Origin: Clostridiales bacterium oral taxon 876 str. F0540
Lineage (GTDB): Bacteria; Bacillota; Clostridia; Clostridiales; Clostridiaceae
Assembly: GCA_000466585.1 (NCBI GenBank)
Contig: KE993508.1
Span: forward strand, 332,811-396,810
DNA length: 64,000 nt
Direction: 5' to 3'
Below are positions 9,201-16,468 of this stretch, piece after piece. Position 1 is the stretch's first letter, and every line of letters starts with the position of its first letter. Under the pieces are notes generated by a model. That model was not told the origin of the DNA and searched no databases. It was given only the letters and a program-made list of their open reading frames with translations. The translations under genes were made by a program, and so were the position numbers.

Positions 9201-9731
9201 AGAAGTTCTGAAACCATCGAAGAAGTGTAAAAATGGTACTCTTCCCTTTATAGCGCTCAGGTGTGCAATAGCTGCCATATCCATAGCTTCCTGAACGTTT
9301 GAGGATGCTAAAAGCGCAAAGCCGGTTTGCCTTGTAGCCATAACATCTTGATGATCTCCAAATATTGAAAGAGCATGAGTCGCTATAGCACGAGCACTGA
9401 CATGGAATACTGCAGGTAGAAGCTCTCCAGCCATTTTGTACATATTAGGAATCATTAAAAGCAATCCCTGAGCTGCAGTGTAAGTTGTAGTAAGCGCGCC
9501 CGCCTGCAGTGAGCCGTGAACCGCCCCTGCTGCCCCTGCCTCTGATTGCAGTTCAACAACTCTCACCTGCTGACCAAAAATATTATGTTTTCCATGGGCA
9601 GACCATTCATCAGCCGCTTCTGCCATAGGAGTTGATGGAGTTATCGGATATATAGCCGCAACATCTGTAAAGGCGTAGGATACATATGCAGCTGCTTGAT
9701 TTCCATCCATTGTTTTCATATTCTTTTGCAT
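6207..9731 (-). CDS. nifJ: Pyruvate:ferredoxin (flavodoxin) oxidoreductase
   Basis: Single-chain PFOR of about 1174 residues that oxidises pyruvate to acetyl-CoA and CO2 with reduction of ferredoxin, the central reaction of clostridial fermentation. The N-terminal domain carries YPITPSTPMAE. Two 4Fe-4S ferredoxin motifs follow (CIQCGQCAFVCP and CTGCGNCADVCP), then the proximal-cluster motif NGACPGCGETPY and the thiamine diphosphate motif GDGWAYDIGYGG with MDTEIYSNTGGQ. I chose the ATG at 9729-9731 because AGGAGG is directly upstream; the longer in-frame start at 9770 precedes the ribosome site. It is intact and monocistronic. Confidence 0.98.
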   Translation of the reverse strand: MQKNMKTMDGNQAAAYVSYAFTDVAAIYPITPSTPMAEAADEWSAHGKHNIFGQQVRVVELQSEAGAAGAVHGSLQAGALTTTYTAAQGLLLMIPNMYKMAGELLPAVFHVSARAIATHALSIFGDHQDVMATRQTGFALLASSNVQEAMDMAAIAHLSAIKGRVPFLHFFDGFRTSHEIQKIEVIDYEDLAKMVDYDAIKAFRDRALSPNHPVVRGTAQNPDIYFQGREVANPFFLAVPDTVENYMKELKNITGREYHPFDYYGDPEAERIIIAMGSVCDTASEVIDYLRGKGEKVGMIKVHLYRPFSEKYFFDVLPKSVKKIAVLDRTKEPGSLGEPLYLDVTKLFYNRDNSPLVVGGRYGLGSKDTRPSQILAVFKNLMQEQPKDRFTIGIVDDVSNTSLPEDEAINTVPEGTISCKFWGLGSDGTVGANKSAIKIIGDNTNLYAQAYFSYDSKKSGGSTVSHLRFGRSPIRSPYLVFNADYIACHNRSFIYNIDVLKGLRQNGTFVLNCPWDPTELETKLPANMKRYLAKNQINFYIVDAVSIAKEIGLGNRINMIMQTAFFKLANVIPIEDAVNYLKESITKTYGRKGEKIVQMNHAAVDRGLEAVRKVEIPAQWADAKDEPGSIKNEPDFIKDIARPMERHEGDELPTSAFVGMEDGTFPLGTASYEKRGIAINVPEWQIDKCIQCGQCAFVCPHATIRQFLVDEEEQKRAPEKFMVKKAAGKGLESFGYRIQVTPLDCTGCGNCADVCPAPGKALIMKPLEEQILEQAENWEFAMSLKPKQNVMDKTTLKGSQFERPLLEFNGACPGCGETPYIRLLTQLFGERMMIANATGCSSIWGASAPSIPYTTNHEGKGPSWANSLFEDNAEFGYGMYLGASQIRNRLRNLMEEGLSSDLPDEVRDVFRNWLDNIHDGQGSRFASDKVIDVISDERYSNHKICKEILEKKDYLTKRSFWMIGGDGWAYDIGYGGLDHVLASGEDVNIFVMDTEIYSNTGGQASKSSQAAAVAKFAAAGKNTRKKDLGMMAMSYGYVYVAQIAMGANMNHAIKTIVEAERYPGPSLIIAYAPCISHGIKVGMGSSIKEERKAVDAGYWHLYRYNPLLKDEGKNPFTLDSKEPISSYREFLEGEIRFSSLMNTFPERADELFGISEKNAKERYMNYKRLADMQY

Positions 9732-9852
9732 GAAACTAATCCTCCTCGTATGTATTATAAAAATTACCACAAATGTTATTTACTCATTTATTATTTGAAA
9801 GTTGAGGAATAGTATACATATATTTAGTAAAATTTCCCTAGTTTTTCGAATT

Positions 9853-9893
9853 AAAAAAGCGGACAGCCTTATTAATTAAAGCACCCGCTTTGA
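9853..9893 (-). terminator. Terminator downstream of the 9.9-10.5 kb gene
   Basis: Minus-strand AAAGCGG (9891-9885) pairs with CCGCTTT (9863-9857) around a partly structured loop, followed by a T-run. Confidence 0.75.
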
Positions 9894-9938
9894 ACTTACA
9901 TGAATTAAAATTAGATATATGATATAAGGCATTAAATT

Positions 9939-10484
9939 TTATGATTCCTCCATTAGCCTATCCTTTAAACTTGAAGGGTTCAAAATGTAAGGTATTTCTA
10001 TTCCCCTAAGCTTTGAATCATTCTTGCTTTGTACTAAATATTCAAGGTATATGCTGCCTGCATTAACTGTTCTGTCTATGGACTTTTGCAATATTTCTGC
10101 ACCAACAATTCTATTAAACTTCTTTTCTAGTATTTCCCTCTCAAAAGGAAAATCATATTTTTGGATTATAATTTTTTCTCTGTCAAAATCTATTGTGGTA
10201 ACTCTTTTTAGCTCATAGAAAACCGTTAACAGCTTAAATACGGCTATAGCAAGTAAAATAAGTAAAATACCTAAAACTATATAAACAAGAATCATAGAAA
10301 TAGTCCCCATTATATCTCCTTTAAAGATTGAACCATTTATATGAAACTTATCAGCTACATAGTTCCTAAGTTTATTAGCAGCTATACATACTGCTGATAC
10401 TAACAGAACCACAAATAATTTTTTTATTAATTCTCCCAAAATTCCTTTAAAGTTCGTTTTTAAAACAACAGCACCTTTGTTCAT
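9939..10484 (-). CDS. Hypothetical membrane protein with two spans and a soluble C-terminal domain
   Basis: I do not recognise this 181-residue protein with certainty. Two hydrophobic segments lie at about residues 18-36 and 58-85, and the C-terminal 90 residues (VTTIDFDREKIIIQKYDF onward) look like a beta-rich PH-like domain of the type found in small bacterial membrane proteins. The ATG at 10482-10484 has GGGGGGT seven bases upstream, so the ATG five codons earlier is not used. It has its own terminator. Confidence 0.6.
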   Translation of the reverse strand: MNKGAVVLKTNFKGILGELIKKLFVVLLVSAVCIAANKLRNYVADKFHINGSIFKGDIMGTISMILVYIVLGILLILLAIAVFKLLTVFYELKRVTTIDFDREKIIIQKYDFPFEREILEKKFNRIVGAEILQKSIDRTVNAGSIYLEYLVQSKNDSKLRGIEIPYILNPSSLKDRLMEES

Positions 10485-10675
10485 TTGTTTACCCCCCATA
10501 TTTTGCTGAAGCTAAAATTTCATAAAAAAAGCCTCATCCACTTTAATTCTTTTTTTCTAAATTATGCCACATATATATTATATCATAAAAAAGGTAAATA
10601 CAATAATAAACTTTTATAATTTTGAAACCATAAATTCAATTATTCGAAACAAATTATGAACAAATTGTAAATTAG

Positions 10676-10690
10676 TAATAATCATTATCA
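10676..10690 (+). promoter_or_regulatory. Fur-family operator upstream of sodA
   Basis: TAATAAT-C-ATTATCA has the 7-1-7 inverted symmetry of Fur/PerR/Zur-family boxes and lies seven bases before the sodA -35. Which regulator binds (Fur or PerR being likeliest) cannot be told from sequence. Confidence 0.6.
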
Positions 10691-10697
10691 TTTGATA

Positions 10698-10726
10698 TTG
10701 ATTTTTATTTAAGTTGTGTATATAAT
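10698..10726 (+). promoter_or_regulatory. Sigma-A type promoter of sodA
   Basis: TTGATT, 17-base spacer, TATAAT, about 75 bases before the sodA start codon. Confidence 0.75.
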
Positions 10727-10801
10727 TAAATCATCAACTAGCAAATATTACATAAAAATGATTTTAAATAAATAACTTGTGAATGAAAGGAAGATTTTAA
10801 A

Positions 10802-11413
10802 ATGAAACATGAATTACCAAATTTAAATTATGCTTATAACGCTTTAGAACCATATATAGATGAGTTGACAATGACAATTCATCATACTAAGCATCATGCT
10901 GCATATGTAAATAATCTGAATGCAGCTCTTGATAAATATCCTGAGCTTAAGGAAAAAAGTCTAGAGGAGCTATTGGTTTCAATAAATTCTCTACCTGAAG
11001 ATATTAGAGCCGCTGTTAGAAATAACGGAGGCGGACATTACAATCATTCAATGTTCTGGACAATAATGTCTCCTAATGCTAGTGGAAAGCCTTCAGGTGA
11101 ACTTGCTGAAAAAATTAATGAGAAGTTCGGAAGCCTTGAAGCTTTTAAAGAATTGTTTGCCAAAGCTGCAGTATCTAGATTTGGAAGCGGATGGGCTTGG
11201 CTAGTAATTTCTAAAGATGGCTCACTAGAAATTGTTTCTACTGCTAATCAGGATAATCCAATTTCTGAAGGACAAAAGCCACTTCTTGGTCTTGATGTTT
11301 GGGAACATGCTTATTATTTAAAATATCAAAACAAGAGACCGGATTATATTAATGAATGGTGGAATGTTGTGAACTGGGAAGAAGTATCAAAAAGATATGC
11401 TTCCTTAAAGTAA
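10802..11413 (+). CDS. sodA: Superoxide dismutase, Fe/Mn family (probably Mn)
   Basis: Converts superoxide to oxygen and peroxide in the cytoplasm. The four metal ligands are His27, His82, Asp165 and His169 (in WEHAYYLKY). The GGGHYNHSMFW motif with glycines near 77-78 and the glutamine in ANQDNP (Gln150) favour a manganese rather than iron enzyme. It is 203 residues with no signal peptide. GAAAGGAAG precedes the ATG. A Fur-family box upstream of the promoter suggests metal or peroxide control. In an obligate anaerobe it is an oxygen-tolerance gene. Confidence 0.96.
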   Translation: MKHELPNLNYAYNALEPYIDELTMTIHHTKHHAAYVNNLNAALDKYPELKEKSLEELLVSINSLPEDIRAAVRNNGGGHYNHSMFWTIMSPNASGKPSGELAEKINEKFGSLEAFKELFAKAAVSRFGSGWAWLVISKDGSLEIVSTANQDNPISEGQKPLLGLDVWEHAYYLKYQNKRPDYINEWWNVVNWEEVSKRYASLK

Positions 11414-11447
11414 CTTAATTAACGTTATCCCAAATACCCAAATATAG

Positions 11448-11494
11448 GTAGCCTCTGTAAAATTTTTTCCTTACAGCAGAGGCTACTTTTTTAT
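11448..11494 (+). terminator. Terminator of sodA
   Basis: GTAGCCTCTGTAA pairs with TTACAGCAGAGGCTAC (one small bulge) and is followed by TTTTTTATT. Confidence 0.85.
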
Positions 11495-11581
11495 TCTAAA
11501 AAAATATTTTCTAAAATATAAATGTATTAGCAAAAGATTATCTTATGTAACTAATAACTTGAAGTGTAAGGAGGTAAAATT

Positions 11582-11677
11582 ATGGCAAAAAATAAAGATA
11601 AAAAGCAGCCAAAGAAAAATGACGGTAAAAAAAGTTCTTCAAGCAATAACTCAAAAAACAACTCAAAGAAAAAGTAA
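11582..11677 (+). CDS. 31-residue Lys/Ser/Asn-rich peptide
   Basis: A short reading frame starting MAKNKDKKQPKKNDGKK and continuing with Ser, Asn and Lys to the stop. It has a very strong ribosome site (AAGGAGG, seven bases before ATG). Such basic, low-complexity peptides are common in clostridial spores or as nucleic-acid-binding peptides, but I do not recognise a family. A hairpin follows at 11705-11745. It is too short for most gene callers. Confidence 0.55.
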   Translation: MAKNKDKKQPKKNDGKKSSSSNNSKNNSKKK

Positions 11678-11704
11678 CTTTTATTTATGGAATTTTATTA
11701 AGAA

Positions 11705-11745
11705 GCTGTATTAAATGCACAATTTGCTCATTGTATTAATACAGC
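11705..11745 (+). terminator. Hairpin downstream of the small peptide gene
   Basis: GCTGTATTAA and TTAATACAGC form a perfect 10-bp stem. No T-run follows on the plus strand, so it may be a weak terminator or an RNA-stabilising end. Confidence 0.45.
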
Positions 11746-11751
11746 ATATAT

Positions 11752-11786
11752 AAAAATCTCTAGTTGAACTCAACTAGAGATTTTTA
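11752..11786 (-). terminator. Terminator of the carboxypeptidase gene
   Basis: AAAAATCTCTAGTTGA pairs perfectly with TCAACTAGAGATTTTT; the T-run serves either strand. Confidence 0.88.
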
Positions 11787-11788
11787 AA

Positions 11789-13042
11789 CTAATAATAGGT
11801 TCTTGAACTTCTTCTTCTCGTATTTTTAATTTTAAGAATTAGAGCAAGCAATCCAAGTATAATTATTATAACAGCTAATCCCAATCCAATATAAAGAGCA
11901 ATGTTTTGCTTTACTATATCCTTTGTTGATACTGTGCTGTATAACTTAAAACTTCTGTTTGCTTCTCTTTCTTTTACATTTAGTGTTCCTACAGACTTAT
12001 CAGAACTTAAATTCCAAACGTTTATTTTATCAAGATTATAATCCTCTTTCAATTCTTTTTTATTAATCTCATTATCATAATATTTTATATCTTCATGTAT
12101 AACAAAAGGAACATCTACCTTTTTTTCCGGACCAAAGAATCTAAAAGGCTTATAACTAAGAGTTTCTGTTTTAACGGTATCACCGTTTTTATGAAGTTCG
12201 ACTTGCTTTGCGTTGTAACTCCAGTCAATTATCTTTTTCATATCTTCAAATACAACAGAATCCTTACTGTCGTATACTGACTTCATAACAACCCCTACCA
12301 TCTTCCTTCCATTTCTTTCATAAAAAGCAACTAGAGCCCTTCCTGCTGGTTCTGTATACCCTGTTTTACCTCCAACACATCCATCAACACCTATAAGCTT
12401 ATTTCTGTTTTCCAGCAATAATATTGTACCGGTTGAAGTAGTTATTTTACTGTTTTTCTTTGCCATTGTCTCTCTAACCCAATCATTTTTAAATGCTTCT
12501 CTGGCAATAACGCTTAAATCATATGATGTTGTATAATGTTCTGGATCATGTAATCCATTAGGTGATACAAAATGAGTATTTTTTAAACCTAATTTCTTTG
12601 CCCTGTCATTCATTAATTCAACAAACTTTTGAGTATTACCACTTACATTATCACCTATCATATAAGCAACATCATTTGCTGAAAACAGAAGCAGTGCATC
12701 CATTGTATCAGAGGCAGACATACTCTCTCCTATCTGCATCTTATGTAAATTTTTATCCAAGGAATACTCTGGCTGTTGTTTTGCGCTATCTGTATACTTA
12801 ATTTCATCATTTTTATTTTTATTTTCTGCAAAAAGAAGTGCAGTCATTAACTTAGTAGTACTTGCTGGATATTCTTTCTCATCTATATTGCTATTATAAA
12901 TTATTTCTCCTGTTTCAATATCCATTGTAATTCCAGCTTTACCTTGAATTTTAGGCATTCCATTGTCAGCAGCCTTAACTTGTCCCACATTTGCAACAAC
13001 TAATAGTGAAGCTAGCAAAAAGCTAATAGCAGTACGTTTCAT
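11789..13042 (-). CDS. D-alanyl-D-alanine carboxypeptidase (DacF-like, low-molecular-weight PBP)
   Basis: Membrane-bound serine carboxypeptidase that trims the pentapeptide of peptidoglycan. Signal peptide at residues 1-24 ending VKAA. The three penicillin-binding motifs are STTK (Ser61, Lys64), SAN (Ser121-Asn123) and KTG (226-228). A C-terminal span (about 380-402) followed by arginines anchors it, unlike the amphipathic-helix anchor of most PBP5 proteins. It is upstream of nothing on its strand but lies next to gerQ-cwlJ, so a sporulation role as in DacF/DacB is plausible. The 13060-13110 region before it holds two copies of TAAAGGTGAAAAA on the minus strand. Confidence 0.92.
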   Translation of the reverse strand: MKRTAISFLLASLLVVANVGQVKAADNGMPKIQGKAGITMDIETGEIIYNSNIDEKEYPASTTKLMTALLFAENKNKNDEIKYTDSAKQQPEYSLDKNLHKMQIGESMSASDTMDALLLFSANDVAYMIGDNVSGNTQKFVELMNDRAKKLGLKNTHFVSPNGLHDPEHYTTSYDLSVIAREAFKNDWVRETMAKKNSKITTSTGTILLLENRNKLIGVDGCVGGKTGYTEPAGRALVAFYERNGRKMVGVVMKSVYDSKDSVVFEDMKKIIDWSYNAKQVELHKNGDTVKTETLSYKPFRFFGPEKKVDVPFVIHEDIKYYDNEINKKELKEDYNLDKINVWNLSSDKSVGTLNVKEREANRSFKLYSTVSTKDIVKQNIALYIGLGLAVIIIILGLLALILKIKNTRRRSSRTYY

Positions 13043-13064
13043 TCAGCATCTCCCCATCTTTTGA

Positions 13065-13106
13065 TATTTTTCACCTTTATTAGTGGTTTTTCACCTTTAT
13101 CAGTAT
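13065..13106 (-). repeat. Short tandem repeat before the carboxypeptidase gene
   Basis: Minus strand reads TAAAGGTGAAAAA twice, about 20 bases apart, 25-65 bases before the start codon. It could be part of a promoter or simply a local duplication. Confidence 0.4.
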
Positions 13107-13159
13107 AACATTAATAGCATTTGAGGACAAGCAATTGAACCTTGAAAATTATAGAAAAA

Positions 13160-13196
13160 GCAAAAGGCCGAAGTTATTGGTTTTCGGCCTTTTTGT
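13160..13196 (-). terminator. Terminator of the cwlJ-gerQ unit
   Basis: AAAAGGCCGAA and TTCGGCCTTTT form an 11-bp stem with T-runs on both flanks. Confidence 0.88.
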
Positions 13197-13203
13197 TTAC
13201 TTC

Positions 13204-13668
13204 TTATTGAAATATTCTTACAAACTTTATTGAGTATATGTCACAAAGAAGCTGTGTTCCTTCAGGTTCTCTTAAAATAATATAGCTTATTCCCACTCTT
13301 TCCAGTACACCAGTTCTATCCTGATAGGTGTTGGTTCCAATCAAAAAACTAACCAGCATCCTCTTTCCTATTTGTGTTCTTAAAAATCCCTGTGTATAAT
13401 TTACATCCTGCTGAACAGGTGCTCCCGGCTGCATTTCAAAATTATCTTGAAATTGTCCAGAGGCTGCATTCATTCCTTGAACCTGCTGCGGAGTAGGAAA
13501 TGGCGGAACTGCAGTAGTCCCTCCTGGTGCTAATGCTGGCATACCTGCAGAGATAACCGGCATTCCTCCAGGTCCTTGTTGAAACATAGGCATTTGCATA
13601 TTATCGGAAGTCATTGGTGTTTCATCCATTTGTCTAAATGGACAATCATATAGATACTCAGAATTCAT
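13204..13668 (-). CDS. gerQ: Spore coat protein GerQ
   Basis: Coat protein needed for CwlJ localisation and transglutaminase-linked coat structure in bacilli. The 154-residue protein has a Met/Pro/Gly/Gln-rich N-terminal half and the conserved C-terminal domain running from YTQGFLRTQIGKRMLVSF through GTNTYQDRTGVLERVGISYIIL to SIKFVRIFQ (pieces quoted). AGGAGGAG precedes the ATG. It lies 63 bases downstream of cwlJ on the same strand, the classic cwlJ-gerQ pair. Confidence 0.95.
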   Translation of the reverse strand: MNSEYLYDCPFRQMDETPMTSDNMQMPMFQQGPGGMPVISAGMPALAPGGTTAVPPFPTPQQVQGMNAASGQFQDNFEMQPGAPVQQDVNYTQGFLRTQIGKRMLVSFLIGTNTYQDRTGVLERVGISYIILREPEGTQLLCDIYSIKFVRIFQ

Positions 13669-13731
13669 AAAGCTCCTCCTCTTTATATTAATTATTTAAT
13701 ATAAATCTTAATTTAGAAAATTGATTAATTA

Positions 13732-14175
13732 TCAAGTTTTATAATAAAGTGCAGTTGGATTATAAAAACAATGTTGGTTCACTCTTACCTGAAAACTTCC
13801 TGTTCCATTATAAGGAAATGTATATGGACAAGATGGATTAAATGGATTAAAGTACCATAGCGATGCTCCTACCGTAAATAACCTATTTCCGGATAGCGCC
13901 CAATCTGCAATTTGATAGTGTATATCTTCCGGAGGATTTGCCCAAACAGTTTGTGGGTTTTGGGCACCTCTTAGCGTTGGACGTACGCAGTCAAATTGCC
14001 CCTTTTGGTAGATTATGTTTCTAAGACTCCCCTGTCCTATTCGTTGATATTCACCTGAAGCTGCATTTACTCTATTCATTATTACGCTAGCTACTGCCTT
14101 CATTCCATTTTCGCCTTCTCCACCAGCTTCACATTTTAAAATCCTAGCAAAGAGTTCTCTATTATCATACGCCAA
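13732..14175 (-). CDS. cwlJ: Cell wall hydrolase CwlJ (spore germination)
   Basis: SleB/CwlJ-family cortex-lytic enzyme, 147 residues, with no signal peptide, as usual for coat-located CwlJ. The family motif EAGGEGENGMKAVASVIMNRV (split here as EAGGEGENGM and KAVASVIMNRV) holds the catalytic glutamate; QFDCVRP and ALSGNRL follow. The start is a TTG at 14173-14175 with GAGGTGA seven bases upstream. It works with GerQ encoded just downstream to degrade cortex during germination. Confidence 0.94.
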   Translation of the reverse strand: MAYDNRELFARILKCEAGGEGENGMKAVASVIMNRVNAASGEYQRIGQGSLRNIIYQKGQFDCVRPTLRGAQNPQTVWANPPEDIHYQIADWALSGNRLFTVGASLWYFNPFNPSCPYTFPYNGTGSFQVRVNQHCFYNPTALYYKT

Positions 14176-14373
14176 TCGTACTTCACCTCATCAATTCAAC
14201 TCATACTAATATCTTATTAAGCGGCCTTCAAAATTGTTCTTATTTTTTAAAATTTTTTAGAAATTTTTATGATTTAGATTTTTAAGAGTAATTAATATAT
14301 ACATGTCCAGAATGTATTGAAGGTCTGCTATCTTTATCAATTTATAAGTTGATTTTCATAATTTAAGAACTAT

Positions 14374-14405
14374 AAAAGGCCGTCTGAAAATTTCAGACGA
14401 CCTTA
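14374..14405 (-). terminator. Terminator of the phosphofructokinase gene
   Basis: AAGGCCGTCTGAAA pairs with TTTCAGACGACCTT (one G-T position), followed on the minus strand by TTTTATAG. Confidence 0.8.
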
Positions 14406-14416
14406 TGTAGTTAAAA

Positions 14417-15640
14417 TTACTCATCCTTCCTTAAAATTTTGGAAACTCTAGGCGCCCTAATTCTATGGGCTGATTCTAGTCCCGAACCTAAAAGCGGTCT
14501 TACATAAAATTTGAAAGCATCCGTAACATTATTTCCTTCATAATTGATAAACTCATCGCTCATATGCTTTGTTTTACCTGCAACTTCTTCAAGAGGTGTT
14601 ATTTTATAGTCGACAGAATAATAACCGGTCCTATGAATAGTTATTGATCCGTCTATATTATGCCAAATAGCAAATTGAGCAGCTTTTTCCCCTACTTCTC
14701 TTGCCTCATGTTGATCAACGTCAGAAACACAGCCCATAAAAGATCGCTGAAGATACCCAAAGGTATCTGATCTAACTCTTTTTATATTCAAGTTCTTTTT
14801 AATATAGTTTGCTAGTAGATCTCCTAAAGCGCCAGTTCCTGACAATTGTATATTGCCATGGGCATCTTTTTCAACATCATCTACAAGCTTTGTTATTATA
14901 GGTACTCCATTTTTATCTTTTATCCCTTCTGAAACAGCAATAACGCATCGCCCATATTTATCGTAAACCTTTTTAACATCACGTAAATATTTTTCCATAT
15001 CAAAAGGCCTCTCTGGAAGATATATTAAATGAGGTCCATCATCAGGATATTTTTGTGCTATTGATGATGCAGCTGTGAGAAAGCCCGCATCTCTTCCCAT
15101 TACAACACCTATATAAACACCTGGAAGAGCTCTATTATCAAGATTGGCACCTACGAATGCATTAGCAATAAATCTAGCAGCAGAACCGTAACCAGGAGTA
15201 TGATCATTTACAATTAAATCATTATCTATTGTTTTCGGTATATGTATGGCTCTAAATTCATAATCAGATTTTTTAGCTTGCTCATTAACAATCCTTACAG
15301 TATCTGCAGAATCATTGCCTCCAATATAAAAGAAATATCTTACATCATGTGCCTTAAGTACTGAAAATATTTCCTTACAGTATTTCTCATCAGGTTTGTC
15401 CCTCGTAGAAAACAGAGCTGAGGAAGGTGTAATAGCTACCTGTTCTAAATTATGAGTAGTTTCTTGAGTTAAATCAAAAAAATCCTCATTAATAATACCT
15501 GTTACTCCATTTACTGCTCCATATACCTTTGTTACCTGCATAAATTTTCTCGATTCTAAAACCGCACCGACTAAAGATTGATTAATAACAGCAGTTGGAC
15601 CTCCTCCCTGAGCTACAACTACTTTTCCTTCCAGCTTCAT
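14417..15640 (-). CDS. 6-phosphofructokinase, probably pyrophosphate-type
   Basis: Phosphorylates fructose 6-phosphate in glycolysis. About 407 residues, longer than bacterial ATP-PFK (about 320). The PKTIDND motif (135-141) carries a lysine where ATP enzymes have glycine or alanine; in this superfamily that lysine marks pyrophosphate-using enzymes. The donor-site motif is GGNDS (107-111): the glycine of ATP-type GGDGS is Asp, again PPi-like, but the preceding Asp is Asn. GGAGGAGA lies five bases before the ATG at 15638-15640; the TTG at 15655 overlaps that site. Phosphoryl donor is inferred, not proven. Confidence 0.9.
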   Translation of the reverse strand: MKLEGKVVVAQGGGPTAVINQSLVGAVLESRKFMQVTKVYGAVNGVTGIINEDFFDLTQETTHNLEQVAITPSSALFSTRDKPDEKYCKEIFSVLKAHDVRYFFYIGGNDSADTVRIVNEQAKKSDYEFRAIHIPKTIDNDLIVNDHTPGYGSAARFIANAFVGANLDNRALPGVYIGVVMGRDAGFLTAASSIAQKYPDDGPHLIYLPERPFDMEKYLRDVKKVYDKYGRCVIAVSEGIKDKNGVPIITKLVDDVEKDAHGNIQLSGTGALGDLLANYIKKNLNIKRVRSDTFGYLQRSFMGCVSDVDQHEAREVGEKAAQFAIWHNIDGSITIHRTGYYSVDYKITPLEEVAGKTKHMSDEFINYEGNNVTDAFKFYVRPLLGSGLESAHRIRAPRVSKILRKDE

Positions 15641-15730
15641 AGGTATCTCCTCCAAAAATTATTCATTATGTTTATGGTATAATTTTACAATATATTATTT
15701 TTTAAAACAATAATTATTTAAATATAAAAT

Positions 15731-15762
15731 AGCATGTTTTAGAATCAAATCTAAAACATGCT
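15731..15762 (-). terminator. Terminator of the 15.8-16.2 kb gene
   Basis: AGCATGTTTTAGA and TCTAAAACATGCT form a perfect 13-bp stem, followed on the minus strand by ATTTTATATTT. Confidence 0.8.
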
Positions 15763-15768
15763 GTGCTG

Positions 15769-16158
15769 TTACTCTAATATATCTATTTGTTCTTTTCTAT
15801 TGTTTTGCTTTGTCTTTAAATTTTGAAGAGCTTGCGGATCCATATGCTCTCCATTGTGCTCTAAATAACCTTGTGAGAAAGTATAGTTTTTCTTTAAGCT
15901 TTCAAGCTGATCCTGTGTATCATTTTTTGTATTATCTCCATACACTATTGCACTTTTAAGGTTTTCAATTTGTTCTTCTCTTGCGCTTTGAACTTCATAA
16001 ACATGAGGAAGTCTATCCGGGTCTCCAATATCTGAATGCTGCTCTAAATGCCTCTCTGTTCGAGTTTTATTTTCAACTAAATTTATTAGATCATCTACTC
16101 TTCTTTCGTTCTCTTTCTGCTGTGCTTTTTTTTGTCTTTCTGCATCTTTATTGCTCAT
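15769..16158 (-). CDS. Hypothetical highly charged, helical protein
   Basis: I do not recognise this 129-residue protein. It has no cysteine, no membrane segment, and is rich in Lys, Glu, Gln, Asp and Asn with heptad-like spacing, so coiled-coil helices are likely. The ATG at 16156-16158 has AGGAGG seven bases upstream; an in-frame upstream start would add a spurious hydrophobic stretch. The style resembles small cytoplasmic or spore-associated clostridial proteins, but no function can be claimed. Confidence 0.65.
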   Translation of the reverse strand: MSNKDAERQKKAQQKENERRVDDLINLVENKTRTERHLEQHSDIGDPDRLPHVYEVQSAREEQIENLKSAIVYGDNTKNDTQDQLESLKKNYTFSQGYLEHNGEHMDPQALQNLKTKQNNRKEQIDILE

Positions 16159-16468
16159 AGTAATTCCTCCTATATATAAAGTTAACATAACTATAAAAAT
16201 AATCATTGTTTTTATTTTATAGTTTCAATAATATTGTTGCTAACTTTTAAAGTTAAAATACTATTTAAAGCTTGCCAAATTGAATAGCTATATTTTCCAT
16301 GATTTTTTACTAGTTATAAACTAAATGTAATAGAATATAATTCATAAATAATAATATAAAAACTCTTGTTATAACTTTTTTAAGCAAATGTAAAATTAAT
16401 TTTCATAAGGAACTTTATTTAGGATATAATGATTTTATAAAGTTATAAATATAAATGGTGGTGTTACA
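16159..16468. other. Divergent intergenic region
   Basis: AT-rich gap between the charged protein gene and the nitroreductase. Apart from the candidate promoter at 16402-16430 I see no gene or repeat in it. Confidence 0.5.
16402..16430 (+). promoter_or_regulatory. Candidate promoter of the nitroreductase operon
   Basis: TTCATA, 17-base spacer, TATAAT, 38 bases before the start codon. The -35 is a weak match. Confidence 0.5.
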
